NCBI RefSeq assembly: GCF_009939295.1
Contig: NZ_WVIC01000002.1
Location: forward strand, 1-64,000
Source: Petrachloros mirabilis ULC683
GTDB taxonomy: Bacteria; Cyanobacteriota; Cyanobacteriia; Thermosynechococcales; Thermosynechococcaceae
Reading direction: 5' to 3'
DNA length: 64,000 nucleotides
Shown here: piece after piece, positions 53,998 to 62,690 of the stretch
Numbering within the stretch: the first letter of the stretch is position 1
Layout: each line of letters begins with the position of its first letter
Notes under the pieces: model-generated
Seen by the model: the letters and a program-made list of their open reading frames with translations, nothing else
Told to the model about the DNA's origin: nothing
The model's database searches: none
Made by a program: the position numbers and the translations under genes

Positions 53998-54059
53998 TAT
54001 GAAACAACTATGAAAATAGTGTAGCTTAAAAATGAAGGGAATATGAAAGGAATATGAAA
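53998..54059. promoter_or_regulatory. Phased TATGAAA direct repeats between mntA and mntC
   Basis: TATGAAA occurs at 53998, 54009, 54042 and 54053. The spacings are 11, 33 and 11 bp, so all copies lie on one face of the helix. A half-conserved fifth copy (AATGAAG) is in phase at 54031. Eleven-bp direct repeats are typical of OmpR/PhoB-type response regulators; in Synechocystis the mnt operon is controlled by such a regulator (ManR). The site overlaps in-frame ATG codons before mntC. Confidence 0.6.
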
Positions 54060-54062
54060 GGG

Positions 54063-55028
54063 ATGAACAAACAACCGGGATGGGAACCAAGTCTCCGCAG
54101 ATGGGGGTGGGGGTTACTCGGGATCGGTGCGATCGCCCTCAGCAGTTGCACCAACACCTCACCTCTCAGCGATGACCCAGACCGCCCCCTAAAAGTGGTC
54201 ACCACCAGTACCATTCTCCAGGACTGGGCTGACACAGTGGCTGGGGACAGCTTAGAAGTGGTAGGAATTTTGCAACCCGGCGTAGACCCCCATGTCTATG
54301 AACCCGTACCCGCCGACTTACAGAAGCTAGAGCAAGCCGATCTAGTGTTTTACAACGGCCATAACCTGGAGCCGGGCTTGATTCGCATGATCCAGGCATC
54401 TGTTCCCGAAGACCAAGCCTTTGCCGTGGGCGAAGTGATTCCCCCCCTAGACTTGGAAAAAGCAGGAGAAACAGTGCCGGATCCCCATGTGTGGGGAGAT
54501 GTCGGCAATGCCAGGGTGATGGTCACCGCCATGCGCGATCGCCTGATTGAGCTCTCTCCAGATCACCGGCAGGTCTTTACCACCAATGCCGCCGACTATC
54601 AACAAATTTTGGCGACCCTAGATGAGTGGGTCCGCGATCAGATGCAAACGCTGCCGCCCCAACGCCGCTATTTGGTCACCACCCACGATGCATTTCAATA
54701 CTATGGTCGAGCCTACGGTCTTACCATTGCGGGAACCTTGATTGGCATCAGCACCGAAGAGCAGCCCAGCGCCCGCACTGTGGGCACACTCGCCCAGCGG
54801 ATCCGAGAGGTAGCGGTACCCACCATCTTTGCCGAGACCACCATTAACCCCGCGCTAATTCAGACCGTAGCCCAAGAAGCGGGCGTTGAGGTGGCCACTC
54901 AACCGCTCTACTCCGATTCTCTAGGGGCACCAGGCAGCCAAGCCGACACCTATGTGGATATGCAGGTGATCAATACCCAAACCATTGTGGAAGGGTTAGG
55001 GGGTTCGCTCAGCCCCTTTCAAAAATAG
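54063..55028 (+). CDS. mntC: Manganese/zinc-type ABC transporter substrate-binding lipoprotein
   Basis: 321 residues. Lipobox ALSSC follows a hydrophobic segment. The cluster A-I metal site appears as DPHVYEP (His), DPHVWGD (His), FAETTIN (Glu) and YSDSLG (Asp), a 2-His/acidic set. There is no His-rich loop, which favours Mn over Zn. The start is taken as ATG 54063, downstream of the phased repeats; ATG 54054 would lie inside the last repeat. In Synechocystis mntC-A-B form one operon; here mntC is divergent from mntA-mntB. Confidence 0.92.
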   Translation: MNKQPGWEPSLRRWGWGLLGIGAIALSSCTNTSPLSDDPDRPLKVVTTSTILQDWADTVAGDSLEVVGILQPGVDPHVYEPVPADLQKLEQADLVFYNGHNLEPGLIRMIQASVPEDQAFAVGEVIPPLDLEKAGETVPDPHVWGDVGNARVMVTAMRDRLIELSPDHRQVFTTNAADYQQILATLDEWVRDQMQTLPPQRRYLVTTHDAFQYYGRAYGLTIAGTLIGISTEEQPSARTVGTLAQRIREVAVPTIFAETTINPALIQTVAQEAGVEVATQPLYSDSLGAPGSQADTYVDMQVINTQTIVEGLGGSLSPFQK

Positions 55029-55199
55029 TTGATGATCCTTCGGGAAACTCCATGCTTGGCCTAGTTGCCCGCGTCTTTGGTTGGATCAAACTCGATCTCC
55101 ATGATTTATTGGAGTCACAGTAAATCAGTCTGTCAAGCCACCGCTCCGCCGTGAAACCCAACATACTTTAGAATGCCGGCAGTGCAACACATCAAAGCT

Positions 55200-56267
55200 A
55201 TGCAACTGATTTGGCATTGTTGGATCACTCCGATCCTTTTCCTCAGTGCAGTTATTTCCTTCGGGGGCACCTATGCGAGTTTGGCAGTTGCCGACATCAC
55301 CCCCCCAGCCGTTTCTCCCCCCAGGGAAACGCTTCGAGTCCGACGCCCAATCCCCCTCGAAGCCAATCTGCAAGCTATTGTGCATTTGCAAGATTTTGCG
55401 GTGGATCCCCCGCAAACCTTTGGGAGTGGGCGCTTGCCCCTGGTTCCTTTTGGCGATACGGGAGTCCATGTCCTCAGGGGCACTTTTGGCAATCAACCCC
55501 AGTGGTTTCTGCTGGATACTGGGGCTTCTACCTCTTTGCTGTCCGATGCGATTACCCAGACCCTTCCCGGATCTGGCCAGGTGATTTCGCCGCAGCAACT
55601 AGGGTTTGCCGTGGCCGGAGAAGACTGCCCTGATATGAGCGCCACCCTTCACCAAGTTCCAGACTTGCAACTGGAAACCGTGCGAATTACCAACCTGTGG
55701 GGGCTTCAGTTTCAGCATGTGCAAATTCCCCAGGGCATCTCAGCAGTCTTGGGCATGGATGTTCTGCGGCAGTTTGATGTTCACATTCAGCCTGGGCAAA
55801 AGTCGCTGCGTTTGCTTCCCCCCACGATCTTGCCCGCCAACGTTGTGGCTGAGGCGATTCCTCTTAAAGAACGCCTCGGGGTTATGTTGACTAAGGTGCA
55901 ACTCAATGGTCAAGGACCCTTTACGATGCTTCTAGATACGGGGGCAGGCAGCACATTTATTTCTGAGGGGGTGGCGCAGCAGTTGCGTCTTCAGTCCGAC
56001 ACCCTGGAGCCTATCCATATCCAAGGATTTTGTGGGCTAGAAACGGCGATGCGATCGCGCCTCACCTCCCTCAAGCTCCAACAGCACGAGCAAACCAACC
56101 TAGAGACGATCATTCTGTCTTCCCCCATTCTGGAGATGCTGAATGTAGATGGCATTCTGGGGCAAAACTTTCTCAATGGCTATCGCCAATACTGGCGGTT
56201 TACGCCAGCCAACCTGCCTACGGGGAAGGTAGAGGGGAGCTTGTTGCTCTACCCAGAGTCCCCCTAG
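55200..56267 (+). CDS. Exported retropepsin-like aspartic protease with two DTG motifs
   Basis: 355 residues with a signal peptide ([20 protein letters not shown]...). Two retropepsin-like half-domains are visible: [17 protein letters not shown] (about residues 102-118) and [20 protein letters not shown] (about 240-259). The second is followed by [10 protein letters not shown], the paired flap/strand end. Two DTG in one chain suggests a pseudo-dimer, like pepsin. The start is ATG 55200, nine codons after an upstream ATG. The stop overlaps that of the convergent DUF445 gene (shared CTAG). Confidence 0.85.
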   Translation: MQLIWHCWITPILFLSAVISFGGTYASLAVADITPPAVSPPRETLRVRRPIPLEANLQAIVHLQDFAVDPPQTFGSGRLPLVPFGDTGVHVLRGTFGNQPQWFLLDTGASTSLLSDAITQTLPGSGQVISPQQLGFAVAGEDCPDMSATLHQVPDLQLETVRITNLWGLQFQHVQIPQGISAVLGMDVLRQFDVHIQPGQKSLRLLPPTILPANVVAEAIPLKERLGVMLTKVQLNGQGPFTMLLDTGAGSTFISEGVAQQLRLQSDTLEPIHIQGFCGLETAMRSRLTSLKLQQHEQTNLETIILSSPILEMLNVDGILGQNFLNGYRQYWRFTPANLPTGKVEGSLLLYPESP

Positions 56268-57493
56268 CGCAGCACTAAAATCACCGACTGCAACAACCCG
56301 ATGACCACGCCTAGAACGCCACCTAAGGTGACAATAGCCTGCAACTCCGTTTTGACGATGCCTTGAATCGCCGCCTCTAAGTCCTGGGGTGGCGTTCTTT
56401 TCACCCGATCCACAATCACCTGATCCAGATTCAAAATGGGAATTGCCTTGGCTACAATCACTTCTAAATCCCGCTCCAGGTAGCGCTCCAAAATTAGAGC
56501 CAACTCCTCACTGATCACATCTAAAGACGTGGCAACCGCTTCTGACATCCGCAACCGACTCAAAATTAAGCTGGTTACTTCATCCCAATCCACAGAGCTG
56601 CCCAAATTTTGTAAGAAGTCTGCCCCCTTATCTTGAAAATAACTGCGGACACTATCGCGGAACGTCGCCCGCAGTTGCCGCACTGTACTGACGGGCAAAC
56701 TCTGGAGCGAGGCACTAGAAAACCACTCAGCCAGACGCACCTTAATCCCCAAAGCCACAATCAACTCGGCCAGTCGAACATTGCAGGCTTCTCGCTCTTC
56801 GATGCAAAAGGTGCGGAAGCGGGTCAGGGCATTGCGCGCCCCCAGCAAATTGGCCACCACCCAGTAGGTGCCGCTGGTTTTTTCTCGAAAGCCTTCGTCT
56901 AAAACCTCAATATTGCGATCGGTGAGAAAATCAATCAGCGCCACCCGCAGGGCATCAGGGGGAAACACCACATCAATGACCCAGTTCGCCAGATTTTGAG
57001 CTTGGGCTTCGGAAAGCTGAATTTCGAGGAGCACCTGATCAAAGATCTGATTCAATTGGGTCTGGAGAAAATCTTCTCGACGAGCCAGGGTCGAGGTCAG
57101 TCGGGGTAACGACTGACTAACAAAATCCCGCAGAATGTGGGCAAAAACTTGGGTGGCTTTTTGATCGGTTTCAGCCTTAATTTGGTCTAGAGCCATTTGC
57201 AAAAGCCACTTGAGAGCACCTTGCACCCGTTCTGGGTCAAGCAAACGGCGAGCCAAGGCTTGCAGCTCCTCAGGGGTGAGCAGCGAGCCCATAATGGTAT
57301 CTGAGATGCGGTTGGCCAATCGATCTTGGTTGCGCGGAATCAACCCTGGGGTAAAGGGTAAGGATCGCTGCCCAATTTTGATAGCCCGGTAGGGGCGAAA
57401 TAACATTTTGATGGCGAGGTCATTGGTGAAATACCCAATCACCCCCCCCGCAACCGGGGGGACTGCTAAAACCCAGACTGTTGACCCATCCAA
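56264..57493 (-). CDS. DUF445-family membrane protein
   Basis: 409 residues. An N-terminal membrane segment ([20 protein letters not shown]) is followed by [24 protein letters not shown] in two blocks typical of DUF445 (YheB in Bacillus). The long middle is helical/coiled coil, and a C-terminal helix ([19 protein letters not shown]) re-enters the membrane. Function unknown. The start is a TTG at 57493; no ATG or GTG precedes it before a stop. Confidence 0.87.
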   Translation of the reverse strand: MDGSTVWVLAVPPVAGGVIGYFTNDLAIKMLFRPYRAIKIGQRSLPFTPGLIPRNQDRLANRISDTIMGSLLTPEELQALARRLLDPERVQGALKWLLQMALDQIKAETDQKATQVFAHILRDFVSQSLPRLTSTLARREDFLQTQLNQIFDQVLLEIQLSEAQAQNLANWVIDVVFPPDALRVALIDFLTDRNIEVLDEGFREKTSGTYWVVANLLGARNALTRFRTFCIEEREACNVRLAELIVALGIKVRLAEWFSSASLQSLPVSTVRQLRATFRDSVRSYFQDKGADFLQNLGSSVDWDEVTSLILSRLRMSEAVATSLDVISEELALILERYLERDLEVIVAKAIPILNLDQVIVDRVKRTPPQDLEAAIQGIVKTELQAIVTLGGVLGVVIGLLQSVILVLR

Positions 57494-57628
57494 GGCGTTA
57501 TCCCAACTCTCACCCGAGCAATGTGTGGTGACTCCCTAGGAGCTGACTTGTGACTATCACATCCCCTATGATCCTATCAAGCCCCACCCTTGCTGCGGGC
57601 AGATTTTGGTTTTGATCGCCTTCCCGGT

Positions 57629-58738
57629 TTAACCCAATCCATTGCAGGAGTGGGGTAAGAGGGCTGCCCCTGTGGTGGCATCAAAGGCCATCAATTGGCT
57701 CAGCACTACATTCAGGCTTAAGCGATCTCCGGCTTGAAAGGGCATAGAGACAGCGGTGACCAGATTCAAAGACTGCTCCGGCATCTCTGTCAGAGTAGCG
57801 CGAATTAAGGTTTCTCGTCCTAGGGGTTCAACAACTGCGATCGCGGCTGAGAGATGCCCCGGCCTATCCGGGGACAGCACTTGTACATGCTCTGGACGCA
57901 GCCCTAGATCAATAGTTTGCTCCAGATGAGTTGCTTTGAGCCCGTGCAGATGGGTGGGATACGGAACCATCGCTGAGCCAAGGCGCAGTCCATTGGCCGT
58001 ACAGGTGGCGCGCAGGAGGTTGGCCGGTGGACTGCCCAAAAAGGTGGCGACCATACGATTAGCGGGGAATTGATAAATCTGCTGCGGGGGGCCAATCTGC
58101 TGGATTTTACCTTGAAAGAGCACCACAACTTGATCGGCAAGGGTCATGGCTTCGGTTTGATCATGGGTGACGTAGAGAGTGGTCACGCCAACTTGAGAGT
58201 GGAGCTGTTTCAGTTGAGCGCGGGTGTCATCTCGCAGTTGGGCATCAAGGTTAGAGAGGGGTTCGTCTAAGAGGAACACCTGGGGTTGACGGGCAATGGC
58301 TCGCCCTAGCGCCACCCGCTGTTGCTGCCCCCCTGACAACTGACGGGGCTTACGCTGGAGCAGATGAGTTAAGTCCAACATTTGAGCAACCTGTTGTACC
58401 CGATTGCGCAGGGTACTGGGTTCAGCTTTCCGCATCTTGAGGCCAAAAGCCAGGTTCTCAGCCACGGTCATGTGGGGATAGAGAGCATAGTTTTGGAATA
58501 CCATGGCGACATCGCGATCGCGAGCCGACACCTGATTGACCAGGCGATCCCCAATATAAATCTGCCCCGTTGTGATCGATTCTAGACCAGCAATCATCCG
58601 TAAAATAGTAGACTTGCCGCACCCCGATGGCCCCACCAGCACCCAAAACTCTCCATCTGGGACTTCAAAGCTAATCTCTGCAACCGCCAGGGTCGAATTG
58701 AATTGTCGCCCAACATTGTCTAACCATACCCGAGCCAT
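57629..58738 (-). CDS. ugpC: UgpC/MalK-type ABC transporter ATPase
   Basis: 369 residues. Walker A GPSGCGKSTILRMIAG, signature LSGGQQQRVALGRA, Walker B VFLLDEPLSNLDAQ, and a C-terminal TOBE region (LGLRPEHVQVLSPD). This branch powers sugar or glycerol-3-phosphate importers, and one such ATPase often serves several permeases. No permease or binding protein is nearby, consistent with that. ATG 58738 is preferred over GTG 58750. Confidence 0.92.
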   Translation of the reverse strand: MARVWLDNVGRQFNSTLAVAEISFEVPDGEFWVLVGPSGCGKSTILRMIAGLESITTGQIYIGDRLVNQVSARDRDVAMVFQNYALYPHMTVAENLAFGLKMRKAEPSTLRNRVQQVAQMLDLTHLLQRKPRQLSGGQQQRVALGRAIARQPQVFLLDEPLSNLDAQLRDDTRAQLKQLHSQVGVTTLYVTHDQTEAMTLADQVVVLFQGKIQQIGPPQQIYQFPANRMVATFLGSPPANLLRATCTANGLRLGSAMVPYPTHLHGLKATHLEQTIDLGLRPEHVQVLSPDRPGHLSAAIAVVEPLGRETLIRATLTEMPEQSLNLVTAVSMPFQAGDRLSLNVVLSQLMAFDATTGAALLPHSCNGLG

Positions 58739-58824
58739 AGGCCAAACCACAGATCGCTACAATAAAAAGCAATGCCAGGGACTTAGCATCCCCTGTGCCA
58801 GACCGTCAAAACAGAGGGAAACCC

Positions 58825-59578
58825 ATGATCTCTCAGCCCCTTGCCATCCAAGATCCACTGCCTAGTGTAGCGGACGAGGTTGAATTTCCCCCGGGTGATC
58901 TATGGAGTGATGAGCCTCCCTTGGAAACTGACTTTCACCGCGATCAAATTGACTTGCTGATCCGACTGCTCAAAGCCTGGTGGCAAGACCAGGCCGAAGG
59001 CTATGTCTCCGGCAATCTCACGATCTACTTCAGCCCCAGCCAGCGCAAATCGGAAGACTTTCGCGGCCCCGACTTTTTTGTGGTGCGGGGGGCTTCCAAA
59101 CAGGAGCGCCGCAGTTGGGTGGTCTGGCAAGAAAATGGCCAATATCCCCACCTGATTGTGGAGGTGCTCTCAGAGAAAACTGCAACGATAGATCGAGGTT
59201 TTAAAAAGCAAATCTATCAAGATACTTGGCGAGTGCCAGACTATATTTTTGTTTGATCCCAGCACTCAAGCCTTGGAGGGATTTCACCTCACCGATGGCC
59301 AATATCAGCCCCTAGAACCTACTCCAGAGGGTTGGCTCTGGAGCCAACAATTGGAACTCTACCTGGGTGTGCGGTCTGGCAAACTGCGATTTCTCACCCC
59401 AGCAGGTGAATGGGTACCTTTGCCAGAAGAAGCCCTGGCGCGACAGCTTGAGCAAGAACGTCAGCAACTGGAGCAAGAACGTCAGCAACTGGAGCAAGAA
59501 CGTCAGCGAGCCGAGCTGGCAGAGCAAGAGCTGGCTCGACTTAAGACCAAGCTGCGGGAGCAAGGCTTGGAATCCTAA
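58825..59578 (+). pseudogene. Uma2-family gene interrupted by a frameshift
   Basis: The first part (58825-59256, 143 residues) has the Uma2 core: FRGPDFFVVRG and QYPHLIVEVLSEKTATIDRG. It ends prematurely (...VPDYIFV, TGA at 59254-59256). The +1 frame continues without a gap (from 59249, FDPSTQALEGFHLTDGQYQP...), exactly where an intact protein would read YIFFDPST. One extra base in ATTTTTGTTTGA explains it. The tail contains a coiled coil. It may be a pseudogene, a sequencing error or a programmed +1 shift. Confidence 0.8.
59450..59512 (+). repeat. 21-bp tandem repeat, coiled-coil tail
   Basis: Three units of GAGCAAGAACGTCAGCAACT plus G (59450-59470, 59471-59491, 59492-59512; the last degenerate at its 3' end) encode the heptad EQERQQL. 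This gives a perfect heptad register in the Uma2 downstream frame. Confidence 0.9.
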
Positions 59579-59633
59579 GCTGTATTACACCGAACGGCTT
59601 ACCATGGGCAAGGGGCTTCAATGAGTGGTCAGC

Positions 59634-60350
59634 ATGGGCGGAAAACTAGTTGTTTTTGAGGGGGGCGAGGGAGCTGGAAAAACCACCCAAATCTCTCAAG
59701 TGCAAGCCTGGCTGCGGGACAGCGGCTGGGTTCACCGCATCCAAACGGCACTGGCGTTGCCAGCCAGCGAGGAACCCCTATGCCTGACCCGAGAGCCGGG
59801 CGGCACTGATTTGGGTCAACGGTTGCGAGCCTTGCTGCTCGATGGGTCTCTAACGACGGCAGCGCCAATGCAGGCTCAGACAGAGCTATTGCTCTACGCG
59901 GCAGATCGCTCACAACATGTGACCCAGGTGCTAAAACCCAAGCTGCAAAGTGGGTACTTGGTGCTGTGCGATCGCTTCACCGATTCGACCGTTGCCTATC
60001 AGGGGTATGGCCGTGGATTAGATCTAAACTTGATTGATCAACTCAACCAAATTGCCACGGCAGGGCTGGAAAGTGACCTGACTTTTTGGTTAGATTTAGA
60101 AGCTGAAGTGGGGTTGAATCGAGTACACCAGCGCCTGCTTGCCAACACCAGCGTGGATCGCATGGAAGCTGACACCCTTGAGTTTCATCGTCGGGTTCAG
60201 TCGGGATTTACAGCCCTTGCCCGTCAATATCCCCAGCGCATTGTCCGGGTTGAGGCTCAAGCCTCTGAAGTTGAGGTGACCCAAGTAATTCAAACCGTTT
60301 TAGAAGAGCGCCTCAAGGCATGGTATCCTCAGCTTTCGCCAACCTCCTAG
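59634..60350 (+). CDS. tmk: Thymidylate kinase
   Basis: Phosphorylates dTMP to dTDP. 238 residues; the P-loop is FEGGEGAGKTTQ, then LTREPGGTDLGQRLRALLLD, and the DRF motif is LVLCDRFTDSTVAYQGYGRG. The Lid appears as RLLANTSVDRMEADTLEFHR. The P-loop and lid arrangement is more type II-like. ATG 59634 is used; GTG 59625 is possible. The 3' end overlaps holB by 31 nt, a common cyanobacterial pairing. Confidence 0.96.
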   Translation: MGGKLVVFEGGEGAGKTTQISQVQAWLRDSGWVHRIQTALALPASEEPLCLTREPGGTDLGQRLRALLLDGSLTTAAPMQAQTELLLYAADRSQHVTQVLKPKLQSGYLVLCDRFTDSTVAYQGYGRGLDLNLIDQLNQIATAGLESDLTFWLDLEAEVGLNRVHQRLLANTSVDRMEADTLEFHRRVQSGFTALARQYPQRIVRVEAQASEVEVTQVIQTVLEERLKAWYPQLSPTS

Positions 60351-61276
60351 GCCAAGCTCAAGCTGTGGAGCTGTTGCAGCGAGCCATTGGGTGCGATCGC
60401 ATCGCCCCAGCTTACCTGTTTGTGGGTCCCCATGGCGTGGGGCGTCGTCTGGCCGCCCATGCCTTTGCGCGATGTCTATTATCGGCGACCCAGACCCCGT
60501 TGCGCCAAGAGCTAGAAAACCATCCCGACCTGCTTTGGGTAGAGCCTACCTACAACCAACAGGGAAAGCTGATCTCCGTCTCAGACCTCATGGGTCGAGG
60601 TGATCCCCTGCCTAAATCACAACCCCAGACTCGTCTTGAGCAAATTCGAGGACTCAGCCGCTTTCTGGGACGAACTCCCCTAGAGGCTCCCCGACTTTTA
60701 GTCGTTCTAGATCAAGCAGAAACCCTGGGAGAAGCCGCTGCCAATGCTTTGCTCAAAACCCTTGAAGAGCCTGGAAATGCCACCCTAATTCTGATTGCCC
60801 CCACGCCTGAATCCCTCTTGCCCACCCTAGTCTCTCGGTGCCAGCGGATTCCCTTTTATACCTTAAGCGAGGCTCAAGTTGCGACTGTACTCACCCGTAC
60901 CAACCATGCCGAGATATTGAGCCATCCTCAAATTTTAGCCATGGCCGCCGGCAGCCCTGGAACCGCTATTCTGCATTGGCAGCGATGGCAAGAAATGCCC
61001 TCAGCATTGCTTACTGCCTGTCAGCAACCGCTGCGATCGCCCCAGGACTGTCTAGGTCTGGCGCGCCAAGTAGACCAAGACTTAAATTTAGAGATGCAAC
61101 TGTGGCTGATCGATTACTTAGAGCAGGTGTACTGGCAGCAGCTTCACCAGCCCGCTCCAATGTTGGTGTTGGAGCAAGCCAAAAAATATCTCAAAGGCTA
61201 TGTTCAACCTCGACTAGTCTGGGAAGTGACGTTACTTGACCTTTGGGAGTTGAGAAGCTTTCAAGCTGTAAGCTAG
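60320..61276 (+). CDS. holB: DNA polymerase III delta' subunit
   Basis: Clamp-loader subunit. 318 residues; AYLFVGPHGVGRRLAAHAFA has a degenerate Walker A (GPHGVGRR), as usual for delta', which does not hydrolyse ATP. No CxxC zinc module is seen after FARCLLS, where other delta' proteins have one. LLVVLDQAETLGEAAANALL and KTLEEPGNATLILI are the Walker B/sensor regions, and SLLPTLVSRCQRI is the SRC-type motif. Overlaps tmk upstream and shares a CTAG stop tetranucleotide with the convergent pstS gene. Confidence 0.93.
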   Translation: MVSSAFANLLGQAQAVELLQRAIGCDRIAPAYLFVGPHGVGRRLAAHAFARCLLSATQTPLRQELENHPDLLWVEPTYNQQGKLISVSDLMGRGDPLPKSQPQTRLEQIRGLSRFLGRTPLEAPRLLVVLDQAETLGEAAANALLKTLEEPGNATLILIAPTPESLLPTLVSRCQRIPFYTLSEAQVATVLTRTNHAEILSHPQILAMAAGSPGTAILHWQRWQEMPSALLTACQQPLRSPQDCLGLARQVDQDLNLEMQLWLIDYLEQVYWQQLHQPAPMLVLEQAKKYLKGYVQPRLVWEVTLLDLWELRSFQAVS

Positions 61277-62340
61277 GTGCCCGAAAAAGAGCCCATGGCC
61301 TCTTCAATGGTAATTGTCGCCTGGACTTGCCCCTGAAAGGCTGTGCCGGTTTGCTTTTGCTGGAGGTGCGATCGCACCATATCATAGGCACGGTCTGATA
61401 ACGGTAGGTAGCCCACCAGCGGTATCCAGCTTTGAGGATTATCTAGATAAGCCGAGATAAACGACTGCACCTGAGGCTTTCGGGTGAGAGTGTCAGCATT
61501 GACATAGAGAAAGAGAGGACGACTGAGGGGGCGGTACTCCAGCTTGCGCACCGCCTCCAACTCAGGGTAGACCGGTCCATTGCCACTATCCACCGCAACA
61601 GACTTCAAGTCTTCCCAATTTTGGAGAAAGTGACCAATCCCGAAAAAAGCGAGGGCATTGGGTTCCTGACTGACCTGTGCCACCAAAAAATCCACATCCT
61701 CACTGGCGATATAATCCTTTCGACTTGCCCCCACCTCTCCCAAAATCACCTGGGTGAAGTAGTCATAGGTGCCCGAATCTTGCCCTCGACCCAGCAAGAC
61801 CAAGGGCTGATCTGGCCAGTCGCTCCGAACCTGAGACCAACGAGTCACTTGACCCTCCGCACTCGCCGCCCAGATTTGCCTCAACTCCTCGACAGTCAGA
61901 CTATCTGCCCAGGTATTGTCTGGATGCACCACAAGCGAGAGCGCATCCATGGCAATAGGAATCTCAATATAAGTCACCCCATTGGTCTGGCAAGCCTCAA
62001 TCTCTTCAGTGATGATCGGGCGAGAGGCATTTTGAATATCCGTTTCCCCCTGGCAAAAGGCACGGAAGCCCCCCCGTGTGCCGGAAAAATTGACGATCAC
62101 CTCAGCAGTTTGTCGCTGCCGTCCATAGCGTCGATTGGCTTCAACCGTAAGCGGATACACCGTACTAGAGCCATCCACAACAATCGCCTGAGTTTCCCGA
62201 GCCAAGACGGTACGCACTGTTTCTGGTGCTGCATCCACGGCAGGGGTTTGCGTTCCAGCAGGAGGCTCAGATGAGCAGCCCACTATCAAGACCAACATGA
62301 CCCCCACAATCGCAGGCCAGAATCGACGAAGCACATTCAT
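61273..62340 (-). CDS. PstS-family phosphate-binding lipoprotein
   Basis: 355 residues with a lipobox (LIVGC, Cys22). The PBP-like domain shows IVVDGSSTVYPLT, VIVNFSGTRGGFRAFCQGET, DIQNASRPI and LVLLGRGQDSGTYDYF, all phosphate-contact blocks. This suits PstS or SphX. No pstCAB genes are adjacent; the Na/Pi symporter is two genes upstream on the same strand, so phosphate uptake may be a theme. Gene symbol left open because PstS, SphX and related binders are hard to separate by sequence. Confidence 0.9.
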   Translation of the reverse strand: MNVLRRFWPAIVGVMLVLIVGCSSEPPAGTQTPAVDAAPETVRTVLARETQAIVVDGSSTVYPLTVEANRRYGRQRQTAEVIVNFSGTRGGFRAFCQGETDIQNASRPIITEEIEACQTNGVTYIEIPIAMDALSLVVHPDNTWADSLTVEELRQIWAASAEGQVTRWSQVRSDWPDQPLVLLGRGQDSGTYDYFTQVILGEVGASRKDYIASEDVDFLVAQVSQEPNALAFFGIGHFLQNWEDLKSVAVDSGNGPVYPELEAVRKLEYRPLSRPLFLYVNADTLTRKPQVQSFISAYLDNPQSWIPLVGYLPLSDRAYDMVRSHLQQKQTGTAFQGQVQATITIEEAMGSFSGT

Positions 62341-62374
62341 TTTTGCCAGACCTCAATGCTTTCTTGATAAATCA

Positions 62375-62647
62375 CTAGGACTGAAGCAGCTTTTGGAGGC
62401 TGTCCCGAATGCCATGGAGGGCATCTTCCAACATCACCTTCAAGTCTTGCCAACCCTCTTCTGTGGCCAGAGCCAAATCCTGCAAGCGAATTCGGGCACT
62501 GGCCAAGTGTGTTTCCAGCCGTTCGATTTCCTCGTGCTGGGCAGACTCACGCACTGCCTGGTAACGATTCTTCAGCGACTCTAAAGATTGATCGGCTTCC
62601 GCAATCTCTAGCTCAAGCTGTTTGAGATATTCAACTTTGGGATTCAT
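62375..62647 (-). CDS. Small coiled-coil protein
   Basis: 90 residues, almost wholly helical with heptads (KVEYLKQLELEIAEADQSLE..., ...EIERLETHLASARIRLQDLA). No signal peptide. No named family. It sits between the symporter gene and pstS on the same strand (44 bp from the former, 34 bp from the latter) and is probably cotranscribed with both. ATG 62647 is used over GTG 62668. Confidence 0.7.
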   Translation of the reverse strand: MNPKVEYLKQLELEIAEADQSLESLKNRYQAVRESAQHEEIERLETHLASARIRLQDLALATEEGWQDLKVMLEDALHGIRDSLQKLLQS

Positions 62648-62690
62648 AGGTCTTGAACTGAAGAACACATAGCCTTAATGACATGAGGTG

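Noticed and set aside
55052-55123. 23-codon frame after mntC
   Set aside because: Starts MLGLVARVFGWIKL and could be a peptide, but there is no ribosome-binding site or homologue known to me.
61621-62274. 217-codon plus-strand frame
   Set aside because: Antisense to the PstS-like gene, which has signal peptide and phosphate motifs.
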